A DNA stretch of 64,000 nt from Echinococcus granulosus (GCF_000524195.1 NW_020170385.1:823898-887897); one strand, 5' to 3'. Positions 13,422 through 36,927 are shown, counted from the stretch's first letter. Notes: generated from the letters alone by a model not told the origin. Numbers and translations are program-made.

Positions 13422-16400
13422 CTGCAGGGGTAGCCAATCAGGGGGTGGGGAGCATCAATGCATCCCAGGAGTATCTGCATTACTCCTGCGTGTCTGTGTG
13501 CAGAATGCATTTCCTGTCCATATGTAGCACGTAGAAATGCGTGACGACTTGCTAGTAAAAATAGCACAAAATAGCTGATACATTAGTGTTGGTAAAATAC
13601 TGCTTTAAAATACCTCTTAAAATGTTCCATGGTGAAATTGAGTAACCGAGATTTTGTATAACGATAGAAGAATGGAAGAGTTAAATTAATGGGTCACGTT
13701 TTCAGGTACTGAACATGATATTTGGATTTTAAAGCAAAAGTTAAATCGAATCATGGCTCTCGCTCAGTGTTCCAAATAATGCCTGAAGAAATTTGGGTAT
13801 AATTCTTTTTCAGCTTTCCGAAGTCAGCCGCGACAGTGTTAAATGTTACAAGTAAACGATTTTACTATCCGAACATGCTATTCGACAATCATTAAGTTCT
13901 AGTTAGTAGTTATTGTTTTTATTTCTAGAATAATTTCTATTTTTTTTAATTAAAAAGAAGCTTAGAATTTTTTCTGAATGTCTGCATACAAGTGTCAAAA
14001 CGGAGCAACTATTTAGCTTTGGAATGAAAATGTCAGACAAATAGCAATGTTATGTGATTTGAAAAATTATATTCATACCTATCGAGTTTTCTTGTCAACA
14101 TTAGAAAAATGGAGAGCTACAGGTTGACCTATACGATGCCTTTATTAGCATGCTTTGACGGGATATGGCTGGGTGACTTGAGCCACGTTGTGCTATACCG
14201 CGTTAAGGGCAAAATAGTAAAAGTAGGTCCTCTACCATTAGTTCTCACTTCACTAATCTTTAGCTGAAATCTCTTAAAATGTGGTTGTATACTCCGTTTA
14301 ATTATTACCTGGACATAATTCAACTGGATATGACCAATACTTGTGAGCAATGTGATTGCCAACCAAGGTTAACCACATTTCTTAATATATATTGTTTGTT
14401 TTGTTCAAGCATAAGGATTGTTAATTTAGATTTCACAATGTATAACCCATTCTCTTGACGTTAAAAAGTATGCATATCCATCATTATAGTAGTCCTAAAT
14501 CAGGGCTGAGAAATCAAAACTGGGTTTTGTTAAATCCTTTAGCTTACACGTTTTGAAATATACTTAGGAGTTAAGGAATGGCAAAATTCCTTTCAATCCA
14601 CTTTTTTGTCACAATGTCATTCTAAAGAGCTACTTTCTGTCCATCTTTGGGAGTTCCAGCCAACACAGCTATGAAATGAATGCATCCACGAAAGGTTACT
14701 TATCGCCTCCGCATTTGCATTTTCAGAGATTAGTTCTTTCGTTTATCTGTGGTCAGCCCTTCATTGTCTTTTAACTAATAATAAAAAATTATTTGTTTTG
14801 CATTTGATTTTAATTCACTTTCATTTTGTACATTATAGACTTAAACCACTGTACTACAAATATACTTAATGACCAGAGGAGATGGGCATTTTGCCCAAAC
14901 TTCTCCATGCTCAAAGAGTTTGTTCAGTTCGGTTCGACCTTTTACCCGGACGGTGCCAATATGTGCTTGGCCCAAGGTCTACGCACTGGAGTATTTGAAG
15001 TCCCACTTCAATTTTTTTCATCTAAGAAAAAGTTACTACCACGGCGTTCAATCAAGCAAGACGATTGTCGCAGATTGTCAAATTTACCTAACTTAAAGTA
15101 CTATTTGAATAAAATAAATTTGTAGTCAATTACATGCACTCATAGACTAAATTATGCCTTCGAAATTCGCGTTCATTTATCAAAAGTCTTGCTTGAATAT
15201 ATCAGCTTTGGGTAAACTTATAATTCGACTGGTTTAGAAGTTGGTCCTGAATGAGCATAACTTCATTTTAATACATAGTTTGTTCTCCAAGCGCCTTTAA
15301 ATGGCACGTATTTAACTCTCGATATTTTTCCAGAATTTCGTAGATGCATGTAGCGTCTTTGCAAATGGGGATCTGAACTTGTTGATGCATAGCTCCTTGC
15401 TTAAATAAGGTGTTGTTAAATTTTTAATTTCCCAGAACGAAATCAGAAAGTCTATAAATGCTAAAGAAGGCTATTCGAAATCCATCTATCTGGCCACGTG
15501 CTTGACCGCGAATCTTCTAAAAGTATCACTTTCTCGCTCCGGCGTTTGCTTTAAAACTTACCATTATTTTTTTTGTACTCTCTTACTGTTTGAAAACCCA
15601 CTATTACTTTATTTCCTTAAAATCGTGATAAAAAGATTACGGTCCACTATACACAGGAGAAGGTTAACGATTTCTTAATTTGAATACTAATGGTTTGGAT
15701 TATTTGCCCGTAGATGTCAAAAAGGTTATCTGGACCCAGAAATGGCCTGATTGAGGCGCCAGTCAATTCCAACCGAATTAAGCAGACGGACGGGTATCTT
15801 TGCACGCACATCGTCTTTTTCCAGATTCTCAATCATACATTAGTCCCACCAACGCATTGGAGACAGCTAATCTCGATAGTTAATCCAAGGATTTAAGCGC
15901 TTTCAGCTAATCTACTTATGCCAGTGACTCACGAGTCTAATTTGACCACCACAACCGTGGTAAGTAGATTGGGAAAGATTGCCATCATTTCCCTTTACTT
16001 AAATCATTTGTTTTTTTCGAAAGAAATCTACATTGCTTTGCAGCATTACGCGGAAATTCAAAGCTAAACGGAGCTGACAAATGTTTTCTTTTAATTTGGG
16101 TGACAAATAATTTCATGGGTATTTCTATCGCAACATTTTATTCGTAGGTCTGAGATAAATCTTTATTTATCCCGATATTATTGATTAAACAGTTCTTTTA
16201 ATTAACAGCTGCGGTCGATTTAAAACATATTATTAAACTTGCTTAATTTTAACATTATTCCAACACAACGGCCATGTTACCTTTGGAACGATTTTTTAAT
16301 TTCCATATTAAATTCATACCTTTAACGCGCATTTAAAGCGGGATCAGGACGATTTTTTGTGGCAGTGACTGCCTACCTTATGAAACAAAATTCCAGAAAA

Positions 16401-19400
16401 TTCAAGCCACGATATACTTTTGAAGTCGATTTGTCCTAGTACCATCCACCTGCTGCATTTTTAAAAAGTATTTTAAAACAAGCTTATTTTGAGGTGGTGC
16501 ACACCAAGTAATTACTCTTTAAGTTAGTTGTCTTTTCGTCAGTATTAATTATCTTTTAAACTGTTATCCTGGGGTATTGGTAGTAGCGCCGCCTGTTCAA
16601 ACATACCAAACCTTTAACGATGATAAATGAACACGATTCGTTCGTGGGATGCTTAGGACGGTTCTTGTAATCCTCAATCTCCAACGCGCAAGAAGTGAAA
16701 ATCGTAGGATTTTCATTAATTAGCAAGATTCACAAGCAGGCTTTTAAGAATCGAGATTGAATACTCATTATTCTAAATATGATATGATTAAAATAACACT
16801 GAGTAATGTTTTTGGTTGATTACCCCTTTTACGTGAGAAGCAGTCAGCTTACGCCTACCACGTGACGGAGCGGACACCTTTGAGCCTTGAAGAGGAAGCG
16901 AACGATGATTGCACCTAAACCTCGATCATCTGTGAACGCTCTACATCATCGCTTAAATAATAAACGTCATCCACTACGCACTCTTCTCGTTCTAAGGGTC
17001 GGAGACCAGAAGGGGAAGGGAGAACCGTCGAATCCGATGCAACTGAATCAAGACTTGACGCTGCGTAACTTTTCCAGACGTAAAACGGTTATTTTGTTCT
17101 AAGGTTGATAGCCAAATGACAAATCTCCAATTTATTACATAGTTATGCAGATGTATTTTAAGAAATGCATATATACTGAATAATGTGGAAACCGCTTTAT
17201 CGTCAAATGATATTACCATTGTTAATTGTATGATTTTTCCTTGACTTATCCAATTAAATCTCCATGATTTCTCTCTCATATTCTGCACGCCACCTTTTCG
17301 AAGGTTACGGTCTACAGGACAGCACTTTGATCATCGCGTTATTAAGTGGAATATATTTTAAGCTGGTGGAGTCCCCTTCCTCCATGTGTCTCAATTGTGG
17401 GCGGCTACACGCCAAACTGATCGCTAACAGACAGTCCAACCGAACCATGCTTTGCCAGATGTGGGCACCACTACAAAGTTAGTTTATTTACTTGTACTTA
17501 CTTCTCACCGTTTGCGTGCCAGAGATATCACAAGAACAGTTTTGCCTATTCAGTTCAGCCGCTTTAATGACGAATTCACAGATCTGCGCTTCCCGTAGAA
17601 GGAGTTAATTTTTTTCCAAATTTGTATCTTGCTCGCTTTGGTCCCATTTATGTTTCCATGTTATTCTCCAGACCGTATGAACCAGAAGTTTCGCTGCTTT
17701 GTTATCCCTTCATTATCATAAGACCCTTTCGTAAACAAACTGAATGCTGCTGCCGTCTCCAATCTCTATCATCTAGTGGGTGGTAAACTGGCTGTGATGA
17801 TTAGGCTACTACGAGCATATTTACATCGTTAGATGGCTTAACACATTTGACTTTTAGCAGGATTATATGAGTGAAATGTTGGACTGCCTGTACAAACCAG
17901 TTCCACCCGGATCACCTTTTAATGATGGCCATTATTCCAATGGGAAAAGTTACAATATACTCATATGTTACGAATGCTTAATAATTTACAATTATGATGT
18001 CAAGGTTCGTAGATTATTAATCCGAAGAATGTAAACGATATAGCTGGCATCTTCAAACGTCACAGGCATGTTCGCCTTTAAATGAACCATTAACGCATCA
18101 AGCTACAGTCCCTAAGAAAATAAAAAAAGTTTTAATATTTCTAAATGTTAGTGAGATTGTTTGTTATTAGCAGGGGCACTTTAATTACGGTATTCTATAA
18201 CAAAACACGTCGTGTTTTCAATTTGTTTACATGACTGAGAGTTTAGGTCCATAAATGAAGCTGTGTTTTATTTTGGTATAATTTAACACGACGTGCTAAC
18301 CAACACCGATCAAACATGCTTAATCGGAACGTTTAGCTAGTGGCTTGTACTTTTAGATAAGTTCGAGTGTAGTATAATTTACCATCGCATTTTCGGTTTT
18401 TTTAGGAATAAAGTTGTGATGAGCTCTAATTATTACTGAGTAGATTCACAAGGCATTTTGGTCGTGATCTGAACCTGAATTACCGTCCTACAGCATTTTA
18501 TTCAAAAAAGAAAATTGGCTTGTTGAGATGGATAATTACATTCAAATGAAGATATTTGACTTTCTATAAAAGGCAGAGGGTTTTCGGGAGGACATTTTAA
18601 CGCAATTATCTTGCATTCTTAGTGGTGCTTTGCCGTTGACTACTTGTTCTAAGTCATTGGGAAGTTATTTAGTGGCATACTATGTAACTTCCTCTTCAGT
18701 TATACAGTGAGTTCACGATTTAATGCATTGAAAGATATTTTTTGACTAAAAGCAAATCCACTAATAAATGAAAGAAACAGACTTTTTGCTGTGCCGGAGG
18801 TAAAAACGCTTACAGCTAATGATACGTCACCTTATACTATCTCGAATGTTCATGAACTATTTCGATCTGACGATTGATCGCAAGCTGATCCTGTGAGCCC
18901 TCTGTATTAGGTGCTTTAAAGCATGAGCGGGAAGGCACAAATAAGTAGTTTAAGTAGTTTACCTATTAAGTGCGAATATTATGAACGCCATTAGTGTTGC
19001 TTGTTCAATTAATGTGTTGCTGAGTTTTCAGTGTCCCTAAATATGTAGTTCACGAAATGGTGAAACAATCATGTGCGTATTTAAGCGTACAAAGCGTTGT
19101 TTATTATAAGCCTAGTAGCTGCGTTACCTTATAATGTACGTAAAAGTTTCAAAATTTTTGTGCCTTTGGTTATATTTAATAAGTAAGCTTAATGGTTGGG
19201 TCAGTTTTTAAGTAAGTGCGTCCATAACCAGTTATGTACATTAAACTGTAATATTCTATCATCACTTTGTAGCCTCATCGGAGAGAGATGGCACCCAACT
19301 CTAGTGAGATAGGTCGTCTACCAACAAGGACGCCTTTCTGAGTGCCCTGCCAACTAGCTGTACTCTCGCATCTATCGCAGTAGCGGCTGCGGGCACGTAA

Positions 19401-20037
19401 CTTGTGGTGCTGAAGCTAGTGTCGAGAAATTTGCATTAATTAGGCCCACACATCAGTCAATATTGAGGGAGGCATCAAAAACATCATCGAAAGACAAGCT
19501 TATACAAATTGAAATCTCTTGAATGAATAGATATCTACAACAAACTTGCCGCTCACGGAGAAATCGCCGAACAGATGCAATTTTTTGAAAGCCTCGTAAA
19601 CCGTTTTGTCTCGATCGGCTCATTTTTTGGATTGGTCTGAATTTTATGCTTACAGAAATTTGCATGCTTTTGGTACTAAGAGCAAATAAGTAGGCCAGCT
19701 TAATGATCTTGCTTTACCTCTTGATGATTACCCAATATATGATGTAAAGAGAGTAATATATCCTTTAAGATACCCACTTTTGACATCAAAAGCGATTTCT
19801 AGACGTTCTGCATAAAACATTTCAGGAAAACCCTGAAGGTTAGTTTCATTAATCCCCAGTCATGAGTAATCCAGGAGTATTTGAGTGAGTTTTATCAGCC
19901 AAATCCATGGACTTTATTTGTTTAAAAGTGCTCCTTTTAGGAGTCATTTCTTTTAAATGGAAGTACTTCTTATAGTTACTCATCATTATGACGCTGCAAA
20001 GTCTTTTTTTCCATTTATTTGAAGCTTTATTACTTAC
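13422..20037. other. Non-coding stretch, probably 5' intron of the protocadherin gene
   Basis: AT-rich sequence with many stops in all frames. Short open frames occur on both strands, but none has codon structure, paired splice sites or a recognisable domain. An 11-bp inverted repeat lies at 18206-18295, and a more GC-rich patch of unknown meaning near 19270-19400. No RNA gene was recognised. Confidence 0.5.
18206..18295. repeat. Inverted repeat, 11-bp arms
   Basis: CACGTCGTGTT at 18206-18216 is matched by its exact reverse complement AACACGACGTG at 18285-18295, with 68 bases between them. Each arm also contains an internal near-palindrome (CACG n CGTG). There are no flanking direct repeats or long terminal homology that would make it a clear transposon. 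Confidence 0.4.
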
Positions 20038-20420
20038 CTGATATGCGCATTTCGCGTTTCTACTCCAATTAATTTGAGATTATCTGCTCTGTACCTTACT
20101 ACCATTGTTTTCAAGTCAAAGGCAAAGGAGTTGACTTTGCCCTGGTTGACTGTACCCTTTGTTTTTTTCGCTAGAGGCCAGGTAAGTGTGATTGAAAGCT
20201 GCTGTTTCGTGTGTGTGTTCAAGTGAATGGGGCGGGGAGTGCTGCTTTTGTCCCGTAAATCATCCAACCCAGGGGGACGTAACTGCAATGGGGTGTGGGT
20301 GGCGGCACGCCTCGCCCCTGCAAGCTCGCCTAAGAGGAGTTAACGGTTTGCATCTAGGTCTGGTAGATGGGATAAACATGCGTAAATTTGACGACCTGAT
20401 AAGCGCGGCAATGTGAGAGA
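20038..20420 (-). promoter_or_regulatory. GC-rich patch with a minus-strand splice donor; candidate first exon/promoter
   Basis: This is the most GC-rich segment between the protocadherin (minus) and CYFIP (plus) coding regions, with GGGGCGGGG-like boxes near 20228 and CpG clusters near 20305-20320. On the minus strand a consensus donor (CAG then GTAAGT) sits at 20038. It could be the transcription start region and first noncoding exon of the protocadherin gene. No TATA box or transcript evidence is visible, so this is inference from composition plus one splice site. Confidence 0.25.
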
Positions 20421-23285
20421 ACGTTATCTCCGACCCTGTTTTAGTATATAATCGCACCACAGATTGAGCCACTATTAACAGCTCAAGCACAATTCCATTG
20501 CAGTGACGATAATATGTTACTGCCTTAGAGTTAGCAGGTCGCTTGATCTGCCTTTGTAACAGCCATACATCTATCACACTAAGTTAATGTTAATGGATTC
20601 CTCAGATTATTCACTTGCACTTATTTATTGTAACACAACTGAGGTTTGCATGATGACAGGCGTATTTTTAAAGAGGTATCTTCCCAATGTTTCAGACTAC
20701 TATAGATTTGTATTCATTTGAAGACAAAAATTTAGACCTATATAGTGATAGACACTATTGAATAACAATGTACGTATTAATAAAATTTAAATAATAAAAT
20801 ACGGGGAATACGCGATTGGTTCTCAGGCCCTTAACAGACCCTAAACAGTTTATCTCAAAACTTTTATCAACTTACTTTAATCTACTTCATTTGTGAATCC
20901 TCAAAATGTGATTGTGTCAATCATCCTCCAAGTTTTCTTTGCACGCCGATACTTTGAGGAGTTTTCCCACTTAACTGCCAATTCACTCTTCTGGTCACCG
21001 CAAATGGAGAGCCCTCAAATTTCATGAATGCGGTGGTTTCCAGTTCTCGAAAGCCTTTAGGGGTGTACACAACTCAGGCAAAGCTGCCACTGAGGTGACA
21101 AAAAGGAGCAACATTTCGTGATTTGGAAAAATTCCACCACCCGTTTAATCCACTCTTAACCGAAATTAGCTGCTTTCGCTTTGTGGACCATCTACAAATC
21201 TACTTGAAAGCTACTTTTACGTGCAAGACTCAAAAACTTAGTATGTTTCAGCGCTATCATATCCATCAGCCAGCATAAAGTGACATGACTAAAAACCCTA
21301 ACACCTAGTCATCCTTGGACAAAAGTAATTTCAAAATTTGGAATTTTAGTCCCAACAACGCCTGCGGTTGTTTATTAAAGTCTTGCGCAGAAGCCAAAAA
21401 AAATCCTGAATGTGAATCGGGCATACATATTTCGCGCTTGTATAAAATGATAATATACTGGACAAGTATTTCAAATGCAGGACTTACACCTTTAGACTAA
21501 CCTTAACGTGTTTTGCTCTCACTAAGCAAAATTATCGATAAGGAAGTCATCTGCACCGTTTGAGCAGACCTAGCATGACTGCCTACAGTGGCGACTTTAC
21601 CTGAAGCAAACGAAACTTTGGCAGCTAATTCAGTCAGCACTTTTAAGAAACAATCGGATGGTGAAAAGCAAATCTCGGGGTTTGTAATGATCAGGTTGTT
21701 AAGAAAACCCCAAACTAAAACTAAATCCGTATTTTCAAGAGGGACGTGCAACTCATTATCGGGCGAGATTGCTCAGACCAAAGTGGAGACTAAATTTTCC
21801 AATGTCGACATCACTTTTAGCTCTACATCAACTACTATGTTCTTGTGCTGCCAGACTCATTACTACATTTCACCTTTACGGTCAGGGGATCCATCAATTT
21901 GCCGAAAGTAGGAAGCATTTTTAAGCTATCTCTGAACAAGAAAACTGATTCTTTTAAAGCTGTTCGTCTACCAGGCCGAAAGAATCTACAAATGCCACAA
22001 ATTTGCAGTCTAATGTATAGTAACATGGTAGCCATACTAACATTCAGTCATATGGTGTCTTACACCCCATCAATAGCAATCTATGGTAAGCTGAAAAACC
22101 TCAATATTGATATAACTTTCTGTAATACTTATGTTGTTTTAATGTACCTTTTAGGGAGGAGGCAATCAGGAAATTCGAATCTCGTTACCGGATCGTCCTC
22201 TCCCTTACCTAGTGACTGCAGCTCCCCTGCTTCTTGAACATTGTATTTTCCCTATCCATCTTTTCACCTTTAATAAAAGTGTCCAAAGCGATGCAACCGG
22301 GCTTGTCTAGGAACGCTATGAATAGGGAATCGGAGGCCGATGAGTCTCGCTTCACATTTCAAAGAGAACGATATTCAATAGATTGGTCTAAAATAAAATA
22401 AAGAAGGTCAATTATCAAGGCACTTCCCATTCTACTTCGTTACTTAAGTAATATCAAACAAATGATCTTTGTAAAAGCACTACATTAATCACGTTGGTTG
22501 TTCAACTCAGTTTTCATAAAAGGTCACCTTGTGTCTTGGTCATTGTTAGGTCGCCGGGTGGATGGCCCCTAAGCCGTGCAGTAGCTCCAAGCCCTACTGT
22601 GTTGAATATGTATTCATCTATATTCTGCCCGAGTATTATGCCCTCATTTATCTTAAGGAAAGTTTTGGGGCGCTAAAAGTACCGTCCTAAAGTTAAGCAA
22701 ACGCCTGTGTGTGTATGGACAAAAGTCTATTCGAGATTCGCTCAATTTTTAGCACTAAAGCTGTAAAGTTTGAAATATTCTATCGTTTCATTTGTAAGGT
22801 ATTGGTTTCAAGTTATAAACGCTGCACGAAATGCCAATACAAATAAGAGCTGTTAGCGTAATTGTTGCGACTGCATTTGAGTTCCAAACCATATTTCTCG
22901 CTGCTCTTTCAGTTAGAAAAACTACAAGTTTTTAGGAATGCTTTTAATAGTTGTCCAAGAATTTTGCGAAAATTGCAGCCCATACAAAGTACCTATGTTT
23001 TTCCGACGTTATTTCAGTTACTTCTATCTATTTTTATCTTCGTTTCTTATTTTTTTACACATTAATATCGTCTTAAGATCATAACTCATTAATTTCTAGC
23101 ACAAATTTAAAATTTTTAGGTTACTTTTAAGTTGCAGTTTATGTTTGGTGTTAACATATTATGTTGATGCATGGTATACCCCGTTGAACACCTAAAAGGC
23201 GTCATGGTGTCCTTATGGAAAACGTTAACCAATCAGGATACCATGAGACGTACAAGCAGGCCGTTTTGCTCACAAGTCAGAAATA
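20421..23285. other. Intergenic sequence upstream of CYFIP
   Basis: AT-rich, with stops in every frame. Open frames of 60-130 codons on both strands show no domain, no hydrophobic pattern and no supporting splice sites. A splice acceptor (ACAAGTCAG) ends at 23280, five bases before the CYFIP start codon, so the 5' UTR is either in an unseen upstream exon or supplied by a trans-spliced leader. Confidence 0.45.
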
Positions 23286-33258
<9,973 letters not shown>

Positions 33259-35486
33259 GAGAATGGGTGGATGTGCGAGTGCGCCTGCATGGCAAAACCG
33301 CCGCCTTTTCACCTTTCCCCTCCTCTACACTTGTTCTCCTCATCCCCCCTCCTATCCCAATGTGCACACGAATGCTCCGTGTCATTGCCGTCGTTCCCTC
33401 CTTGGTCTTACCGAAGAATCATGGTACCTTTGCCTTCCTCCCGAAATTCTTTTGTATGATTTTTACCACCTACTCAATGACAATCGTGTCGCAACTTAAC
33501 ACTGACTTTCTTGCCTTTGATTTGTACACACAATTATGCGCTTAACTTTCTCAACATTAAATGCCAGTTCTGAGAGGCACTCAGTTTGAAGGGCTCAAAT
33601 GTCATTTTAACTAGTATGGATAGTAGACTCATCTACTTGTGTTTCCGTAAAGGAGTGTATGTTATCTCTTAACAATTTGACTCGAAGCATGGCAAGTCAA
33701 TGGTGAATGTAAATCAGTGAGACTAAATTCCGCTGGTGTCATGTTGTTGTGTTCTGTTCGGTTTGTCCATAATTCATCTTCGCACTGAGCCTTAGCATAG
33801 GTGTCGATTACCATATTACTTGCCTCAACCAATAATAATAATAAAGTGCTTCACTGCCATTTATATTTAGTCGCTTAAAATGCACTCGAATGCTAGCTGT
33901 ATTTTGCGATCTCGACAGCCGTGTTGGGTGATCCCAAGCATGGCATTGAACAGCCCACCAGAGGAGAAATTTGAAGAACATGCAACTTTCAGGCCTTGGT
34001 TGGGACGCCTACTCGATAAGCCCTCCTCACGAACACGATTGGTGTATCAGCGTTGATTGTTGGATTAAGGACTCCTTAGCCTTGCCCTTCTCCAAACACT
34101 CATGAATTTCTGGGACAATTCAAACTTTTGTAATGGGGAACGTTTATATTTTTGTTGGGGATGAGTGCAAACGCAGGAAAGCCTTCCTATTAGACGACCC
34201 AGCAGCTCCTGTTTCTGTGGCCAAAGGCCAAGATAAAAATCGGCTACTACAAGCGCGCCCGGCTGGGCGGACGGCTGGGTGACTCATGTTCAGGCAGTGT
34301 GCGTCAACATGGTGGCATCCACATGCGCACTCATCGTACGTCATTGGTTACTCATGTACGTCGGTCACTAAGGCCACTCGCTGTTTTGACGCCTTTGTTG
34401 ATTATCCGCTTGGAAGCTTGATGGGATCAAGGCCGCTTCAAAGTGACCCTCAGTTCCAAACGAGTTCATTTTAAGCCGGTGAAGTCGGAGTAATCAATGA
34501 AATGGAACTACTCCAGAGTTGTTTTCACGGTTAATCAAGTAATGCACCAATCAAACGATTTTATGCAGGAGCCATTTGAACAAAGGTGATAGTTTTAGCT
34601 AAGTTTGCAAAATTATTCCCATTAACGACATTAGAAGTTCATGTCCCTGAGGCCATTTTTGCATGCAGGTCGGAAAATGCATGAGAGGACGTGGTTAAGC
34701 CAACGGGCTCATACTTAGCTATCCCAAAGTACTTTCCATTAAATGTATTGTTATTGAGTGAGCTCGTGATTTCTTTCGTATTGCTCGCATTGTGAATCAA
34801 ATGTGCCTTTTAATTTAGCTTCAAGATGGTTAAATTCCTCTCCCGATGGGATGTATCCGATAATTTTAACGGATACAGAAGATTGCTTGAACAGTTCCCG
34901 AATCCCTATAGGTTGTGTAGTTCATGTTACACAAATTCGTATACCTACTTTCTATTAAGTTTGTCATATGTCTAGGTGTTTTTATAATTTCCCTTCGCAG
35001 GCTGTGTATCGCTGTCGAGACCGTGTTGAAAAGGTGGTGGGTTGGGGCCTCATCTAGTGCTGCAGATATGTTAGCCGCCTTTGAGAACACCAGGCCTTTC
35101 CCACTGCGTTGGCTAGCATCTCTCCTCGCTGTTGGGACACGTTTACCCCAATGCATTATGCACTCGCCGGTTGGTGGATTTAAGCTACCTTCGCTCGGGC
35201 ATTGATGCTCTGTCTATGGTTAGGAGGAGTTTACTTCAAGAGCAGCTGATGCCTTAAAACTATTAAGCTAATTAAATTTGGACACAGACCTCGACCCAAA
35301 AATACATATTGTTGTGAAGCCAGGGCATTGAGCCTCTTCACTTTTGCCAATTGTGAGAAACAATTTTTGCGTTCACTTTCCAGGAACACAGGCATATACC
35401 GGGTGCTATAATTACACCTCCAGCGACCACATGCTTCACGGTGAGGCCTTAGGTGCCAATCGATAAAATCAGTTCAAAATACGCGC
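33259..35486. other. CYFIP 3' UTR and intergenic sequence
   Basis: No convincing coding exon. An AATAAA lies at 33840-33845, at the end of a short AAT repeat and about 580 nt after the CYFIP stop; it could be its poly(A) signal. Open frames near 33.1-33.5 kb are shadows of the last CYFIP exon or low-complexity proline/serine reading. A frame near 34.92-35.2 kb looks weakly hydrophobic but has no start or splice context that I trust. Confidence 0.4.
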
Positions 35487-36845
35487 ATGGCATGGAATGC
35501 ATATTTCAGAAATCTTCATGTTCATGCCGCAGGGGGAAGAATGTCTAATGGAAATTTGAAGCCGGGACCAGCTGCAGGTGATTCGGACATTAGGAACAAC
35601 CCCATAATCGAAGCATTTGTAAATCGGGAGAGTGAACTGGGTACCTTGTCTGAGCCACGACCGACAGCACTTCAAGTGAGCACTCTCATCACTCCCGTTC
35701 AGCACCGTCAGTCAATGCCGTACGAGGGAGTGAGTGCGAGGTTGGCTGATTATCCACAGTCAGCTCGGATCTTTAGCGGTGTGCACGTGACACCAGTCCA
35801 TTTAATGGGTCACACCTCCGTAAATATCCGCGACAATCCGTCAATCCAATCAAGTCAGAGTCAACAAAACAATAACATGCTCTTTCAGAAATCATCACTA
35901 GACGTAGAATTGTCTGAGAAACAAAACCGAAGGGGAGGCCCTAAAACCAACATTGTGCAACATTCCTGTGTTGATGATGATGAAACAAGTGATTGTTTAA
36001 GGGATCAAGTTTCATCGCTGTACAAATCTTCAAATTCGGCACGGAATTACGAGGGCATGCTATGTAAAACGATAACCTATGGCAAGGCGCATATTTTCTG
36101 TTTGTCAGCATCGATTGTGACCTTTGTTCTTATCCTTTTCGAATCCCGTTTCCTGCTTGCATGTTTATACACAGAAAATGACTGCGCTACCGTCGCATCC
36201 TTTGTATTTCGTGCAGCTCTGCTGTCTATCATTATAATTCTACTTGAATTAATAAAACTGCTTCTTCAGAGAGTGAAGTCGACTAAGTTGACAAGCCCGT
36301 ACCCTGCAAATACCGCCAGCGCTGACCTTTCCGTGCCAGGCGATGGTTTGGAGGTGCGCTTTGGGAAAAGCACTGCTCAGCCTGTTATAAGTGTATTCTC
36401 TTCAGTGGACCGCGTTGTAGGTTGGCGACGTTGTTTCGATGGAAAAAAGGCATTAATAACCGCAATTATGAGCTCGTTTTATTTAGTTCTTCTTGCCATT
36501 CTTTCGGATGCAGCTATTTGGCTTCCAACGAAGCATTTGAATTTCCTAAAGCATGAGACTTTGAGGAAAGTATCCAATGCAAGTTCATTCGTCATCAGGC
36601 CGACAGAGGAGTGTCCCATATTAGTCATTCATGTTGGTCTGGTCTGCCTCGTTTTTCATGCACTAGCGGTGACGCCGCGACTTGCCATATGTTGCATCAG
36701 GAGTTGCGGTGATGGCATTCGCCTCCGCATTGTACATCGCAGATCCACGGTCGTGCATGCACCTGTTTCCCCTAATGGGAACGCTGTTAACTTCCACAGA
36801 CCAAATGGCCATGTCCCGTCAACGTGCCAAAAATCGCCCACTTAA
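35487..36845 (+). CDS. Unrecognised multi-pass membrane protein A
   Basis: I do not recognise this family. A single open frame of 452 codons starts at ATG 35487. An in-frame ATG at 35541 (MSNGNLKP) sits just after a possible acceptor (GCCGCAG) and may be the true start. Residues 1-195 are polar, serine/glutamine-rich and probably disordered. Hydrophobic segments follow at about 203-227, 233-260 and 322-346, with a fourth starting near 376. The loop between the second and third is about 60 residues and polar. After residue 398 this frame turns basic and odd, while the +1 frame from 36682 reads as membrane-like protein (VAVMAFASALYIADP) and stops at 36871-36873. A one-base shift near 36681 would therefore give a more natural 461-aa four-span protein. 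A poly(A) signal lies at 36922. Layout resembles the gene at 38897-39812. Confidence 0.55.
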   Translation: MAWNAYFRNLHVHAAGGRMSNGNLKPGPAAGDSDIRNNPIIEAFVNRESELGTLSEPRPTALQVSTLITPVQHRQSMPYEGVSARLADYPQSARIFSGVHVTPVHLMGHTSVNIRDNPSIQSSQSQQNNNMLFQKSSLDVELSEKQNRRGGPKTNIVQHSCVDDDETSDCLRDQVSSLYKSSNSARNYEGMLCKTITYGKAHIFCLSASIVTFVLILFESRFLLACLYTENDCATVASFVFRAALLSIIIILLELIKLLLQRVKSTKLTSPYPANTASADLSVPGDGLEVRFGKSTAQPVISVFSSVDRVVGWRRCFDGKKALITAIMSSFYLVLLAILSDAAIWLPTKHLNFLKHETLRKVSNASSFVIRPTEECPILVIHVGLVCLVFHALAVTPRLAICCIRSCGDGIRLRIVHRRSTVVHAPVSPNGNAVNFHRPNGHVPSTCQKSPT

Positions 36846-36921
36846 TATATCCAGTGAGGCAGCTAAATCATAAACCTTTCGCCTTAAAGCTATTGCTTAC
36901 ATGAGCACTTGTTCCACTTGA

Positions 36922-36927
36922 AATAAA
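36922..36927 (+). terminator. Poly(A) signal AATAAA
   Basis: AATAAA lies 77 nt after the stop at 36845, or 49 nt after the stop of the alternative frame. This spacing suits the 3' end of the membrane-protein A transcript. Confidence 0.5.

Noticed and set aside
16887..17490. Plus-strand open frames with basic and cysteine-containing reading
   Set aside because: No codon periodicity, domain, ATG context or splice partners. The cysteine spacing does not fit a zinc finger.
21588..22237. Overlapping plus-strand frames of 107 and 130 codons upstream of CYFIP
   Set aside because: No recognisable domain, mixed starts that are not ATG, and open frames on the other strand over the same bases, so chance is sufficient.
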